From Tetrapisispora phaffii CBS 4417 (lineage: Eukaryota > Ascomycota > Saccharomycetes > Saccharomycetales > Saccharomycetaceae): a DNA stretch of 64,000 bases. Of this stretch, positions 19,713 to 29,045 are shown in pieces (position 1 is the first letter of the stretch; every line of letters starts with the position of its first letter). The position numbers and the translations under genes were made by a program. The notes under the pieces were generated by a model that was given only the letters and a program-made list of their open reading frames with translations, searched no databases and was not told the DNA's origin. The stretch spans positions 372,001 to 436,000 of the forward strand of contig NC_016522.1 in assembly GCF_000236905.1 (NCBI RefSeq), read 5' to 3'.

Positions 19713-20418
19713 ATTAGACAATGGATGAAAATTAAAAGCTTATCAGATATTTATAATGAAGTTTGAAGAAACATTATCATAACAACTATATGTTGTACCC
19801 TGATAACATATCCTAATCTTAGTTATATTATTGTTATTTAATTACTTAAAATTAATGAAATAACTTATTTATTTTATTTTAATAACCAATCTATTGGTCT
19901 TTGCATGAGGGATTGTGCAACATGAGAAAAAGGCCTTGGTATAATTTACTCGTAATTGAATTTAGAAAACAAATTAATCCATAACCATTAGAATCATTAA
20001 CTGATGATATACTTATTTATTATATGTAATGACACAACACTGTTCTTGCTTTACTAAACTATATTAACTTAGCTTTTGTTAAAAAATAATAATGAAACGA
20101 CAACATTGTCGCTTCGTCGTTTTAATTCTTAGAATTGCAAAAATACTTTTTATAATTTTTGATTGTAAGTAAGAATGATCCGTTTGGGATCAGGAACATT
20201 CTGTTCTTCTATTCATTAATATATCTTAAGATTCGGTAGCTTTTATAAATGTCTGTTACTAGATACCTAATAAATTAAATACCTAACAACTTTTTATTGA
20301 AAGTCATTTTGCTCATATATAAATTTCCTGAATTATATTAAGACAAAATATTTCATTAAGCACTTAGTTATACTAACTTAAAAAACCACAAAAAATTATA
20401 ATTGATTACTTACTCAGA
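19713..20418. other. Intergenic region CTA1-SGF11
   Basis: About 700 bases of AT-rich DNA. The notable content is an intron-like arrangement ahead of SGF11: GTAAGT at 20165-20170, TACTAAC at 20371-20377, and CAG at 20415-20417, one base before the SGF11 ATG. No other gene is supported. Confidence 0.55.
20371..20417 (+). promoter_or_regulatory. Intron-like branch point and 3' splice site before SGF11
   Basis: The branch-point sequence TACTAAC at 20371-20377 is an exact match to the yeast consensus and is followed 38 bases later by a CAG (20415-20417) that ends one base before the start codon. A possible donor GTAAGT is at 20165. If real, a 253-base intron would interrupt the 5' untranslated region of SGF11. 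It could be chance, since TACTAAC is expected several times in AT-rich DNA of this length. Confidence 0.35.
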
Positions 20419-20709
20419 ATGTCTGCAACTATTAATTCCGTCTCCAAAGAAATTTACAATAATATAATAACTACTGTGATCCAAGATATTGTTTCTCGAG
20501 AGGTAGTCGAACAAAAACAAATCAAATCTAGACATCCAGATTACAAACCTTATCATTATGACAGTACCGGAACCTTGGATATATTAGGTGTTCCAAAAAT
20601 TCAAGAATCATCTCAATATTTTCATTGCAATAACTGTGATAGAGATGTTTCAGCTAATCGATTTGCTGCTCATTTACAAAGATGTTTAAATAGTAGATCA
20701 AGGAACTAG
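20419..20709 (+). CDS. SGF11: SGF11, SAGA deubiquitinase-module subunit
   Basis: The 96-aa protein matches Sgf11 (99 aa in S. cerevisiae). An N-terminal helix (about 10-30) packs with Ubp8, Sgf73 and Sus1, and the C-terminal zinc finger carries a C-x2-C pair, then H-x3-C, within CNNCDRDVSANRFAAHLQRC (about 70-89). In the SAGA coactivator it activates Ubp8 to remove ubiquitin from histone H2B, opposite to the reaction that Lge1, also in this window, promotes. The synteny with CAM1 and ELC1 matches YPL047W. Intron-like splice signals occur just upstream of the start. Confidence 0.95.
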   Translation: MSATINSVSKEIYNNIITTVIQDIVSREVVEQKQIKSRHPDYKPYHYDSTGTLDILGVPKIQESSQYFHCNNCDRDVSANRFAAHLQRCLNSRSRN

Positions 20710-21271
20710 ACTCTCCCATATAAAAATTTTCAAACTCCAAATCTTGATTACAAGGCATTGTGAGATTCTTGTAACACATAGGACAAAATAAATTAATATA
20801 TACGCATACGTTAACATTGAATTAAAGACTGGAGTTACCTCTGGTTTATTCTTATAGCATCAAGACATATACCAATAACATGGACGGACTACATCACATA
20901 GTATATTCATCTTCCATCTGATGAGCAAAAATTATTATGGGGAAAAATTGGCGGGTAATTATATAAGAAAAATGTACTCATTTTGTCCTTTGGAATAAGG
21001 GATTTAAAGATGAATTTTCGATAGTTGTGTTACAATTTAAATTATAAATGCATACAATCTAAAGTTACCATTTATTGAGGAAATTGATTTATATAATAGT
21101 GTGTACAACATATATTTGAAATTGAATTTGCATAAAACTATACCCCACCCCCACCTTTTAAGGAACAAGAAGTGTGTAGTATTAACTTTACATTTAAATT
21201 TTGATTATTCTAAGCTGACTTTCGGTATTATAAAATAGACTTATATAATTAATTGTATAATTGAAGGAAAG
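20710..21271. other. Intergenic region SGF11-RMD5
   Basis: The only notable motif is CGGGTAA at 20952-20958, a Reb1-type site on the reverse strand 315 bases before RMD5. A C-run (CCCCACCCCCACC) is near 21142-21156. I see no gene. Confidence 0.55.
20952..20958 (-). promoter_or_regulatory. Reb1-type site upstream of RMD5
   Basis: CGGGTAA, reverse complement of TTACCCG, in the RMD5 promoter region. Motif match only. Confidence 0.4.
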
Positions 21272-22525
21272 ATGGCGCATCTATTAAATTCATTAGATTC
21301 AGGGTATCAGAGCTTCTATATTGACAAAAATAAAGATGAAACTTGGTTATCGAGAACATATAACGATACTCATGAATTTAAAATTCAACTTAAAAAGTTA
21401 AAGGCACATTTGAACAAATGCATTCAAGATGCTGAAGAAGACGAACTAAATGCTACAGGAAATGTTAAAAACATTAATAATGAGAAGGAAATTTTAAAAA
21501 GAGCTAAAAAGAGAGGTTTGGTTATTAGTAAACTAAATAAAGCATCAAGACAGTGGAATAATAATGTCACGAAACAAGTCAAACTATCAGGAATTCAATA
21601 CAATAAATTTAAAAACCAAACTAACATGAAATCGCATAACGGTGATCTTGATTCAGTTTATATTAATAAAATTTCAGAAGAATACAAGAATGATATTTAT
21701 TTAGCAATTGGTTATCATATTGCTAGATATGGTTTAGGTGAGATGCAGACAGTAAAAAGGAATGAAATAGAAACGTACTTAAAAGATGTTTACGGATTGG
21801 ATGAAAAGGTAGCAGCTATATATATATCTATGACGGAGAAAATAAACAATATAAAGACCTACAATACGAAGGATTGCATTAATGATTACGATAAAAATTC
21901 AGATATATATTTTGAAATCTATTTATTAGATATAATGATATTGATCAAAGATAAAAATATACTAACCACACTAGAATACTTGAGAAAGAGTACTTCAAGA
22001 AGCTTCTTCAATAATAAATCAAGTATCATTGTCGAAAAAATATCACCATTCTTAACAAAAGTAATGTTAGGACTCGAAGTTGAAAATATTGATGAATTGC
22101 TAAATCAACAAGTGGATATATGTGTTGATCTTGTTTCAAAAGATTATTGTAAACAGAATAAAATCTCGTTTGATTCTTCATTGTTTTCAATCATATTGAG
22201 TGGTATAATATCATTACAGTTTTTTATTAAGTATAATAACATCCAAAAGGCATTGCATGTCGATTGGACTACAAAAAATGAACTACCATTTAATGTTAAA
22301 TTACCTGAAAGTGTATCCAAATTTCATTCGATATTCATATGTCCGGTTTTGAAAGAAGAGACTACTATAGAAAATCCACCTTATTCTTTACCTTGTCACC
22401 ATGTTATTTCAAGGAAGGCTCTAGATAAGTTATCAAAAAATGGAACAATATCATTTAAATGTCCATATTGTCCTGTAGCGGCAACAATTTCTAAAACTAT
22501 GAAAGTAAATTTCATATTATTATAA
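21272..22525 (+). CDS. RMD5: RMD5/GID2, RING subunit of the GID ubiquitin ligase
   Basis: The 417-aa protein (421 in S. cerevisiae) has LisH/CTLH-like helical regions in the middle and a divergent C-terminal RING whose Cys and His residues are visible in the block from CPVLKEE through CHHVIS and on to CPYCP near the end. Rmd5 pairs with Fyv10/Gid9 as the catalytic core of the GID/CTLH E3 ligase, which degrades gluconeogenic enzymes such as fructose-1,6-bisphosphatase when glucose returns. In S. cerevisiae it is YDR255C, next to CTA1 (YDR256C). Here the two keep that order and strand but SGF11 lies between. Confidence 0.93.
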   Translation: MAHLLNSLDSGYQSFYIDKNKDETWLSRTYNDTHEFKIQLKKLKAHLNKCIQDAEEDELNATGNVKNINNEKEILKRAKKRGLVISKLNKASRQWNNNVTKQVKLSGIQYNKFKNQTNMKSHNGDLDSVYINKISEEYKNDIYLAIGYHIARYGLGEMQTVKRNEIETYLKDVYGLDEKVAAIYISMTEKINNIKTYNTKDCINDYDKNSDIYFEIYLLDIMILIKDKNILTTLEYLRKSTSRSFFNNKSSIIVEKISPFLTKVMLGLEVENIDELLNQQVDICVDLVSKDYCKQNKISFDSSLFSIILSGIISLQFFIKYNNIQKALHVDWTTKNELPFNVKLPESVSKFHSIFICPVLKEETTIENPPYSLPCHHVISRKALDKLSKNGTISFKCPYCPVAATISKTMKVNFILL

Positions 22526-22580
22526 AGTAAGCATGTGTATAGCGTTTATAGTATTAATACATTATTATAGTTTGGAAGAT

Positions 22581-22874
22581 TTAAATATTCAAATAGTCAG
22601 CAGCCAATAATAGTTCCAAGGAAAGCTCTGTGGGAATTTCAAATTCCGGAATATCAACTTTAGTTGGATCCTCATCTTTATACTTAAAATTGTAATTTAA
22701 ATAATCAACAATAACTGCTAAAACGGGAGAATCGAAATTAGTTAACGTGATTTTTCCACTGTTTTCAATGAAAGGGCTATCCACCATCGCTTTTAGGGTT
22801 TGTGATATGATTATGACTTCTTTAGGAACTTCAAATTCAACATTATCTTTCGACACTAGGGTTATAATATCCAT
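22581..22874 (-). CDS. ELC1: ELC1, elongin C homologue
   Basis: The 97-aa protein is the yeast elongin C (99 aa), a Skp1-like BTB-fold protein. The N-terminal VSKDNVEFEVPKEV beta-strand region and the C-terminal LELLLAADYLNI helix are typical. It joins Ela1, Cul3 and Roc1 in a cullin ligase that removes stalled RNA polymerase II and also binds Rad7/Rad16 complexes. It converges closely on RMD5 (55 bases between stops) and diverges from VPS16, as YPL046C does from YPL045W. Confidence 0.93.
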   Translation of the reverse strand: MDIITLVSKDNVEFEVPKEVIIISQTLKAMVDSPFIENSGKITLTNFDSPVLAVIVDYLNYNFKYKDEDPTKVDIPEFEIPTELSLELLLAADYLNI

Positions 22875-23253
22875 TCTCCGAGGCTTTACGATATTTGATT
22901 GTAAAAGACTATTAATATAGTTAAGTTGAATTTATTTTTGGAGTTACAAAATCATAGTGTCTAACAGAAGTAATCTATATTGTCGTATATGTCAATATAT
23001 AGCAGAAACAATATATTTTAAAATGAAAATTCCAAAACTTTATGCTCAAATTACTCAATGTGCATCTATTTCGGACTATTCCAAGTAATTTTAACATTAA
23101 GAATAAAAACAGGGAAATATTTGAAAATGACGATACTGTGCAACAGAAGAAAAGGATAAGTTAAGTAAGAAGATTTTGTGGGTTCTATACGTTGTATACG
23201 CTTAGTGCTTTATATTAAGGTAACGCTAACTACTTAATATACATGATATTCTG
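22875..23253. other. Divergent intergenic region ELC1-VPS16
   Basis: A 379-base shared promoter. I see no strong regulatory motif or additional gene. Confidence 0.55.
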
Positions 23254-25644
23254 ATGGCAAACAATCCAAGTTTAAATTGGGAAAAGCTCCAAAATGTTTT
23301 TTATCGAAAGATTGAACTATGTGAACTGAAGAGTCTGTTTCAAAAAGTGAATAAGAATGCATTTGCAACTAATACTGCTGCAACTATTATTGGTGATCGA
23401 CTTCATATAATGGATTATAACTCCGAAATATTGCTTACTATAAATGTTGATCGATTTGAAAACATAAAGGAGATCTCCTTCGATCATAAAGAAAGACCTG
23501 TTATTATTACTTCAGAAGCTATTCATGTCATTACAAATTTTTTACCGTTAGAGATTGAAAAGACTATCAGTGATTTCAATGATTCTTCTGAAATATTATT
23601 TTATAAGCAAGGATATGTAATTTCATCAAAATCTCAAAATATTTATAAACACGAGAATGGAAAATTAAAACTCTTGTATACTAATGTGGATAAGTATCTA
23701 CTAACGACAGAAGAGCATTGGGATATAAATAATGATCAGATTATTTTACTTGATCAGAATCATGTATTTAGATTTGATTTGACAAAAAATAATTTAGGAT
23801 GTATTAAAACAAACTCATCATGGCAAAGAGTGATTATCTCTACAGAAGGATTTATCTGTCTCTTTAATGAAAAATTTCGTAAATTACAAATATTTAAAAG
23901 TGCGACGCATGTTTCAGCAGAATATACATTAGATTCATCTCCTTTGAAAATTGCATGGTGTGGCAATGACACTATAGCTTGTGTATTTGATCATGAGGTT
24001 AGACTATTTGGACCAGGAGACTCTTATGTAACATTTTGGTATCCAAGTACTCCAATTGGATTATTTACAGAAGTAGATGGCATTAAAGTAATTGCAGGTA
24101 AAGAATTTAGTTTAATTGGCAGGGTTCCTGAACACACTTCGAATGTCTTTAAAATTGGTTCAACAGAAGCTGCTGCTGTCCTCTTGGACTCTCAAGAAAA
24201 CTTAGACAACTATTTGCCAAAGTCAATTGCTAATTTGAGAGTAATTGATCTTCCAAAAGCCGTCACAGATTGTATAAATGCAAGTGTCGACGAATTTGAT
24301 GTATCATTGCAAAAAATATTATTGGAAGCATCAAGCTTTGGCAAAGCCTCGATAATTAAGGCTTCATTTGACTCTGAATTATTCGTTAAAGCATGTGAAC
24401 GTATAAAACTTTTAAATTATCTTAGAAAAATTGGTATACTGGTTACCAATGACGAGTACAACCACTTGACATTTGATAGGGTATGTGATATACTAAAATT
24501 AAGGAATAACTATTACGAATGTCTCCAAATATGCAAAATTACAAAAAACATCACAAAGACTGAAAATATTTTTATAGACTGGGCTTGCACAAAAGTACTA
24601 ACTTCTGTTGATCAGAGCGATGATTCTTTATACGATTCAATTACTCTAAGGCAGAAGGAGATTCCTAACGGTCAGAGAGTAAGTATGATAAATATTGCCC
24701 ATACTGCATTTCTAGAAGGTAGACTAGGTTTAGCAAGGAAACTAATGTTACTAGAAAATAGACCTGAACTAAAAACAATGGGTTTACTTGAACTGGATGA
24801 TGATAACATGGCATTACAAGAAGTAATGAAGACCTACAGTCCCGAATTGATTCTATCACTTTTATTAAAATGCCGTCCAAAACTTACAGTGGCTCAATTT
24901 ACCAAATTGCTAATACTGGGAATGTCTGACAATCAAATATTCTTATATTTTGCGGAATCTGATAAGGAATTCCTATTCGATTTTTTTAGGCAACAAGATA
25001 ATTACGTTGATTTAGCTCGTCTATTTGTATTTCAAGGAGTTAAAAATGGATCTCTTCAGCCGTTTTTGCCACAAATACGTGATTTGTATGCAAAGACAGG
25101 AAGTAATTCAATAGTTAAGGAAAATATCCAACTTTTTGAGAAGCAAAATAAATTATGGGATTACCAAGAGAACTTATCTTCGATTTTTAATGAAAATTTC
25201 ACTAATCTAACACTTGATAAAACACTCAGTAAATTAATTGAAATGAAAATGGACAAACAAGTCACTGACTTCGTTAAAAAATTAAAGATAAATGATAAAC
25301 GTTATTATCATTGTAAATGTAAGACACTGATCGATACTAAAAGATTTGGAGAACTACATTCATTTGCAAAAGAAAGAAAGTCACCAATCGGTTATTTACC
25401 ATTTTATAAATATCTATTCAAAAAAGGGCATAAAAAAGAAGCATCTGTATACATTGAATTCATAACTAGAGTTACTCTAAAAGAGAAGATTGACATGTAC
25501 TGTAAATGCGAGAATTATTTGGAAGCAATAAAAATTGCGGAAAAAGATCAGAACTTACAAGAATTGAATAATATTTTAAAGATATTACCATCAGATCAAA
25601 CTCAACTAAAAAATCTAATCAATGATATTTTAAATGGTATTTGA
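23254..25644 (+). CDS. VPS16: VPS16, class C tethering subunit of HOPS and CORVET
   Basis: The 796-aa protein (798 in S. cerevisiae) has an N-terminal beta-propeller-like half (about 1-400) and a C-terminal alpha-solenoid half (about 420-796) as in Vps16. It forms the core of the HOPS and CORVET tethers with Vps33, Vps11 and Vps18, and is needed for vacuole and endosome fusion. No frameshift or gap is seen. Synteny with ELC1 and NOP4 matches YPL045W. Confidence 0.94.
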   Translation: MANNPSLNWEKLQNVFYRKIELCELKSLFQKVNKNAFATNTAATIIGDRLHIMDYNSEILLTINVDRFENIKEISFDHKERPVIITSEAIHVITNFLPLEIEKTISDFNDSSEILFYKQGYVISSKSQNIYKHENGKLKLLYTNVDKYLLTTEEHWDINNDQIILLDQNHVFRFDLTKNNLGCIKTNSSWQRVIISTEGFICLFNEKFRKLQIFKSATHVSAEYTLDSSPLKIAWCGNDTIACVFDHEVRLFGPGDSYVTFWYPSTPIGLFTEVDGIKVIAGKEFSLIGRVPEHTSNVFKIGSTEAAAVLLDSQENLDNYLPKSIANLRVIDLPKAVTDCINASVDEFDVSLQKILLEASSFGKASIIKASFDSELFVKACERIKLLNYLRKIGILVTNDEYNHLTFDRVCDILKLRNNYYECLQICKITKNITKTENIFIDWACTKVLTSVDQSDDSLYDSITLRQKEIPNGQRVSMINIAHTAFLEGRLGLARKLMLLENRPELKTMGLLELDDDNMALQEVMKTYSPELILSLLLKCRPKLTVAQFTKLLILGMSDNQIFLYFAESDKEFLFDFFRQQDNYVDLARLFVFQGVKNGSLQPFLPQIRDLYAKTGSNSIVKENIQLFEKQNKLWDYQENLSSIFNENFTNLTLDKTLSKLIEMKMDKQVTDFVKKLKINDKRYYHCKCKTLIDTKRFGELHSFAKERKSPIGYLPFYKYLFKKGHKKEASVYIEFITRVTLKEKIDMYCKCENYLEAIKIAEKDQNLQELNNILKILPSDQTQLKNLINDILNGI

Positions 25645-25755
25645 GGAAGTATATTCTATGTAGATGAGAATATAGCTGGCGCCAAACTAATTATATGCAT
25701 ATTTATAATGTATGTATTATTCTTTATTCATATTTCGTTAATTGTGATATCTCAG

Positions 25756-25765
25756 AAAATTTTTT
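25756..25765. promoter_or_regulatory. RRPE-like box upstream of NOP4
   Basis: AAAATTTTTT fits the ribosomal RNA processing element (AAAAWTTTT core) recognised by Stb3. It lies about 370 bases before NOP4, including the unknown bases, and 33 bases from a PAC motif. Confidence 0.6.
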
Positions 25766-25798
25766 GTAGGTCATCGCATGTTCGTATCAAAATTTAAT

Positions 25799-25820
25799 CT
25801 CATCTCATCTCATCTCATCG
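25799..25820 (-). promoter_or_regulatory. PAC motif array upstream of NOP4
   Basis: Four CTCAT units followed by CG give CGATGAGATGAG on the reverse strand, a match to the PAC motif bound by Dot6 and Tod6 at ribosome-biogenesis genes. A weaker GCGATGA (reverse strand) is at about 25772-25778. Confidence 0.65.
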
Positions 25821-25896
25821 ACATTAGTACTGTAGAGAAGGTTAACTGTATAAAATAAAACCCCCATTCAGAGGTCTGAAATGGTACAAAAAAAAA

Positions 25897-25908
<12 letters not shown>

Positions 25909-25929
<21 letters not shown>

Positions 25930-26054
25930 NNNNNNNNNNNNNNNNNNNNNNNNNNNNNNNNNNNNNNNNNNNNNNNNNNNNNNNNNNNNNNNNNNNNNNN
26001 NNNNNNNNNNNNNNNNNNNNNNNNNNNNNNNNNNNNNNATATATATATATATAT
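25909..26054. repeat. TA microsatellite interrupted by assembly gap
   Basis: Alternating TA runs lie on both sides of a run of 109 unknown bases (25930-26038). The gap probably reflects sequencing or assembly failure in the repeat, so its true length is unknown. Confidence 0.9.
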
Positions 26055-26135
26055 GTATTCATATTTTTGGCATATTTATAACAACTTTTATGTACACCAT
26101 TTGTATACCTTCAATAAAACCAAACTGAAATTGAA

Positions 26136-28229
26136 ATGAGTGAAGCAGTTGAGGGAAAGATAGCTAGTCCTTCGAAAATTGATAATGAATTTGATCTAAA
26201 GACATTATTTGTTAGATCAATTCCTCTTCAAACGACAGATGACGAATTCACTGATTTTTTCTCTAATTTTGCCCCATTAAAGCATGCTGTTATCGTTAAG
26301 GATACTAACAAAAAATCTAGAGGTTTCGGTTTTGTAAGTTTTGCATCTGAAGAAGATAGTCAGGAAGCATTGACTAAAGCAAGAACAAGTAAAATTCAAA
26401 ATCATTTACTTCGTGTTGATTTTGCAAAGAGAAGAGATCGTTCTAAAACCCGTACTGAAGGTTCTGAACAAACCAAGGAAATTGTGAAAAAAACCTTCAA
26501 AAAGTCTGCTACGGAGAGAGATGACGGGAAAGATGAAGATAAAGACTTTGACGAAGAATCTTCTTTAAAAGGTAAACCAAAATTGATTATTAGAAATATG
26601 CCATGGAGTTGTAGAGATTCGGCAAAATTAAAGAATATCTTTAGTAGATACGGTACCGTGGATGAAGCAACTATTCCAAGAAAAAGAGATGGTAAGCTAT
26701 GTGGTTTCGCATTTGTTACTTTTAAAAATTTAGCTAACTGTAAAGTAGCATTAGAAAAATCAAAAGGTCTTAAGATCGATGGCAGAGCAGTCGCTGTTGA
26801 TTTTGCGGTGCAAAAGAATAGATGGGAGAATATTCAAAAGCAACAAGATACTCAACAAGAAGAAACCAATGGCCCAGATAGTGATAGCAGTTCTGATTCT
26901 GAAGAAGACGATGATGATGATGATAATGATAAAGAAGGAGAAGATAAGTATGAAGATATGGAATTAGATTCTGATGAGGAAGTATATGGTGAATCTGACG
27001 AAGAGGAAGAAGAGAAACCAAGAAGACAACAAAATAGACAAGAAGATTATTCCGTATTTATTCGTAATGTCCCTTATGATGCCACTGAAGAATCATTGGC
27101 AGAACATTTTACCAAGTTTGGTGATGTTAAATATGCCTTACCAGTCATTGACAGAAATACAGGTCTTGCCAAAGGTACTGCGTTTGTCGCATTTAAAGAT
27201 CAAAAAGCATATGAATACTGTATTGCAAATGCACCAGCTGCAGGTTCTACTTCCTTATTGATTGGTGACGATGTCTTACCGGAATATGTTTATGAAGGTC
27301 GTGTTCTATCTGTCACTCCAACAGTACAAAGAGATGTTGCAAACAGAATGGCCGAAAAGAATGCTGAAAAGAGAAAAGAACTATTAGGTAAAGCACCAGG
27401 TGAACGTGACAGAAGAAACCTTTATTTATTGAATGAGGGTAGAGTGGCAGAAGGTACTAAGCTAGCTCAATTGCTATCCAAAACTGATATGGAAATTAGA
27501 GAGAAGTCATATTCCTTGAGAGTTGAACAACTGAAAAAGAATCCATCTCTACATATATCCATGACAAGATTAGCTATTAGAAATCTACCAAGAGCTATGA
27601 CTGAAAAATCTCTAAAATACTTGGCCCGTAGAGCTGTAGTGAATTTTGCTACAGAAGTGAATGAAAATAAAAGACATCCTTTGAGTAAAGAAGAAATTGT
27701 AAGATCCACTAAAGAGAAATATAAGTTTTTATCGGATGAAGAAATTGAAAGACTAAAGAAGAAAGATAAAAAGCAAGGTTTAGTCAAGCAATCTAAGATT
27801 ATTATGGAAGTTAAAGGTACTACAATTGGTAGAAGTAGGGGTTACGGTTTTGTTGAATACAAAGATCACAAAAGTGCTTTGATGGGTTTAAGATGGTTGA
27901 ATGTTCATGCTGTTACTAAAGAAGAAATATTGGATGGTTTAACTGAGGAAGAAAAAAAGGCAATTGCTCCTGATATGTTGAAGTCAAGACGTTTAGTTGT
28001 TGAATTTGCTATTGAAAATGCCAACGTTGTTAAGAGAAGAAGAGAGAACATAATGAACTCGAAGGAGCAAGCTGTCAAGAGAAAGTTAGCCGAGGATGCA
28101 GCAGAATCTGCTGAAGAATCTAAAAAGGCTAAGATTCAAAGTGAAGATTCAAAGAAAAACGGCGGTATGTCTGACAATGTCAGAAGCATCATTGGACAAA
28201 AGCGTAAGAGAAGAAGTGCAAAGAAATAG
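26136..28229 (+). CDS. NOP4: NOP4, nucleolar RRM protein for large-subunit assembly
   Basis: The 697-aa protein (685 in S. cerevisiae) has four RNA-recognition motifs. The first two (about 22-98 and 150-225) and the third (about 305-395) have clear RNP cores, for example RGFGFV, and a fourth, longer one covers about 480-625. A very acidic, low-complexity spacer with runs of Asp and Glu (about 245-300) divides RRM2 from RRM3. A basic C-terminus follows. Nop4/Nop77 acts early in 27S pre-rRNA processing and 60S assembly. RRPE and PAC motifs upstream suit a ribosome-biogenesis gene. Synteny after VPS16 matches YPL043W. Confidence 0.95.
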   Translation: MSEAVEGKIASPSKIDNEFDLKTLFVRSIPLQTTDDEFTDFFSNFAPLKHAVIVKDTNKKSRGFGFVSFASEEDSQEALTKARTSKIQNHLLRVDFAKRRDRSKTRTEGSEQTKEIVKKTFKKSATERDDGKDEDKDFDEESSLKGKPKLIIRNMPWSCRDSAKLKNIFSRYGTVDEATIPRKRDGKLCGFAFVTFKNLANCKVALEKSKGLKIDGRAVAVDFAVQKNRWENIQKQQDTQQEETNGPDSDSSSDSEEDDDDDDNDKEGEDKYEDMELDSDEEVYGESDEEEEEKPRRQQNRQEDYSVFIRNVPYDATEESLAEHFTKFGDVKYALPVIDRNTGLAKGTAFVAFKDQKAYEYCIANAPAAGSTSLLIGDDVLPEYVYEGRVLSVTPTVQRDVANRMAEKNAEKRKELLGKAPGERDRRNLYLLNEGRVAEGTKLAQLLSKTDMEIREKSYSLRVEQLKKNPSLHISMTRLAIRNLPRAMTEKSLKYLARRAVVNFATEVNENKRHPLSKEEIVRSTKEKYKFLSDEEIERLKKKDKKQGLVKQSKIIMEVKGTTIGRSRGYGFVEYKDHKSALMGLRWLNVHAVTKEEILDGLTEEEKKAIAPDMLKSRRLVVEFAIENANVVKRRRENIMNSKEQAVKRKLAEDAAESAEESKKAKIQSEDSKKNGGMSDNVRSIIGQKRKRRSAKK

Positions 28230-28388
28230 GTTGATTACGTAAATCATTAAATTTAAGTCATATATATATAACTTACCATTTGGAGTTTATCTGAAAAGAT
28301 CTGTACAAAATTTAATTCATATATTTGTAGCATATTAAAATAAGTTATTTTGTTTCTATAAGTCTTGTGATAAGTAGTTTACTTGTAA

Positions 28389-29045
28389 CTATTTTTTCCT
28401 TGATAATTTAATTAGTTTTCTAAAAGGTGACACTAATAAATTACCAAAATATGGAGCAGCCCATAAACTTAATAAAATTCTAATCGGGTATAATACTTTC
28501 ACAGTCATATATGATAAAGCTCCTGTGAATATAATTCTTTTCCTATCAAGATCTGGATATTTATCACCAACGAATCTATTCATCACATCACTGCAATACT
28601 CCATCAAATTATGTAAAATTTCTGGTAAAACCAATGTATCATGAATATTTGAATGATACAAAATCCACCATAGAGCAAATAATGGTACAATCGCACTTAA
28701 CTCGTGCAGAAGTAAAAATCCAGTGACAGTTGATACAGTACCAGTTTGTGATATTCTATCAAAATAGTTTTTAAAGTTTGGATGTGAATTCAGTTTTGTT
28801 AGTAATTTAGATTTTGATATCATTCGATGTAGCATATCTTTTTTCTTAGTTGAAAATTCTTCTAAAATTTTTCCATCTTTATTCCCTTTTGTCGAATAAA
28901 GGCATATCGATTTTGTACAATTAAACTTGTGAGAAACGCTCAAACCATTATAAATGTTTGGGTTCGACACCTTGATGTTTGAACCAATATAGGATCTGAG
29001 CTGTATAATTATATTGACAGCTTTCTTCTGTAATAACAACGACAT
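28389..29045 (-). CDS. MRX11: MRX11 (YPL041C) orthologue, mitochondrial inner-membrane protein
   Basis: The 218-aa protein begins with a basic, Ser/Asn-rich region of about 60 residues that suits a mitochondrial presequence. Two hydrophobic segments follow, at about 105-125 (GFLLLHELSAIVPLFALWWIL) and 172-195. This fits YPL041C/Mrx11, found with the mitochondrial ribosome-associated MIOREX complex and otherwise little studied. Position next to NOP4 supports it, but SSN3, which lies between the two in S. cerevisiae, is absent. Function is unknown beyond location. Confidence 0.82.
   Translation of the reverse strand: MSLLLQKKAVNIIIQLRSYIGSNIKVSNPNIYNGLSVSHKFNCTKSICLYSTKGNKDGKILEEFSTKKKDMLHRMISKSKLLTKLNSHPNFKNYFDRISQTGTVSTVTGFLLLHELSAIVPLFALWWILYHSNIHDTLVLPEILHNLMEYCSDVMNRFVGDKYPDLDRKRIIFTGALSYMTVKVLYPIRILLSLWAAPYFGNLLVSPFRKLIKLSRKK

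Larger units (their letters stand above)
25645..26135. other. VPS16-NOP4 intergenic region with assembly gap
   Basis: It contains an RRPE-like box and a PAC-like repeat that belong to the NOP4 promoter, and then a TA microsatellite broken by 109 unknown bases. No gene is seen. Confidence 0.65.
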
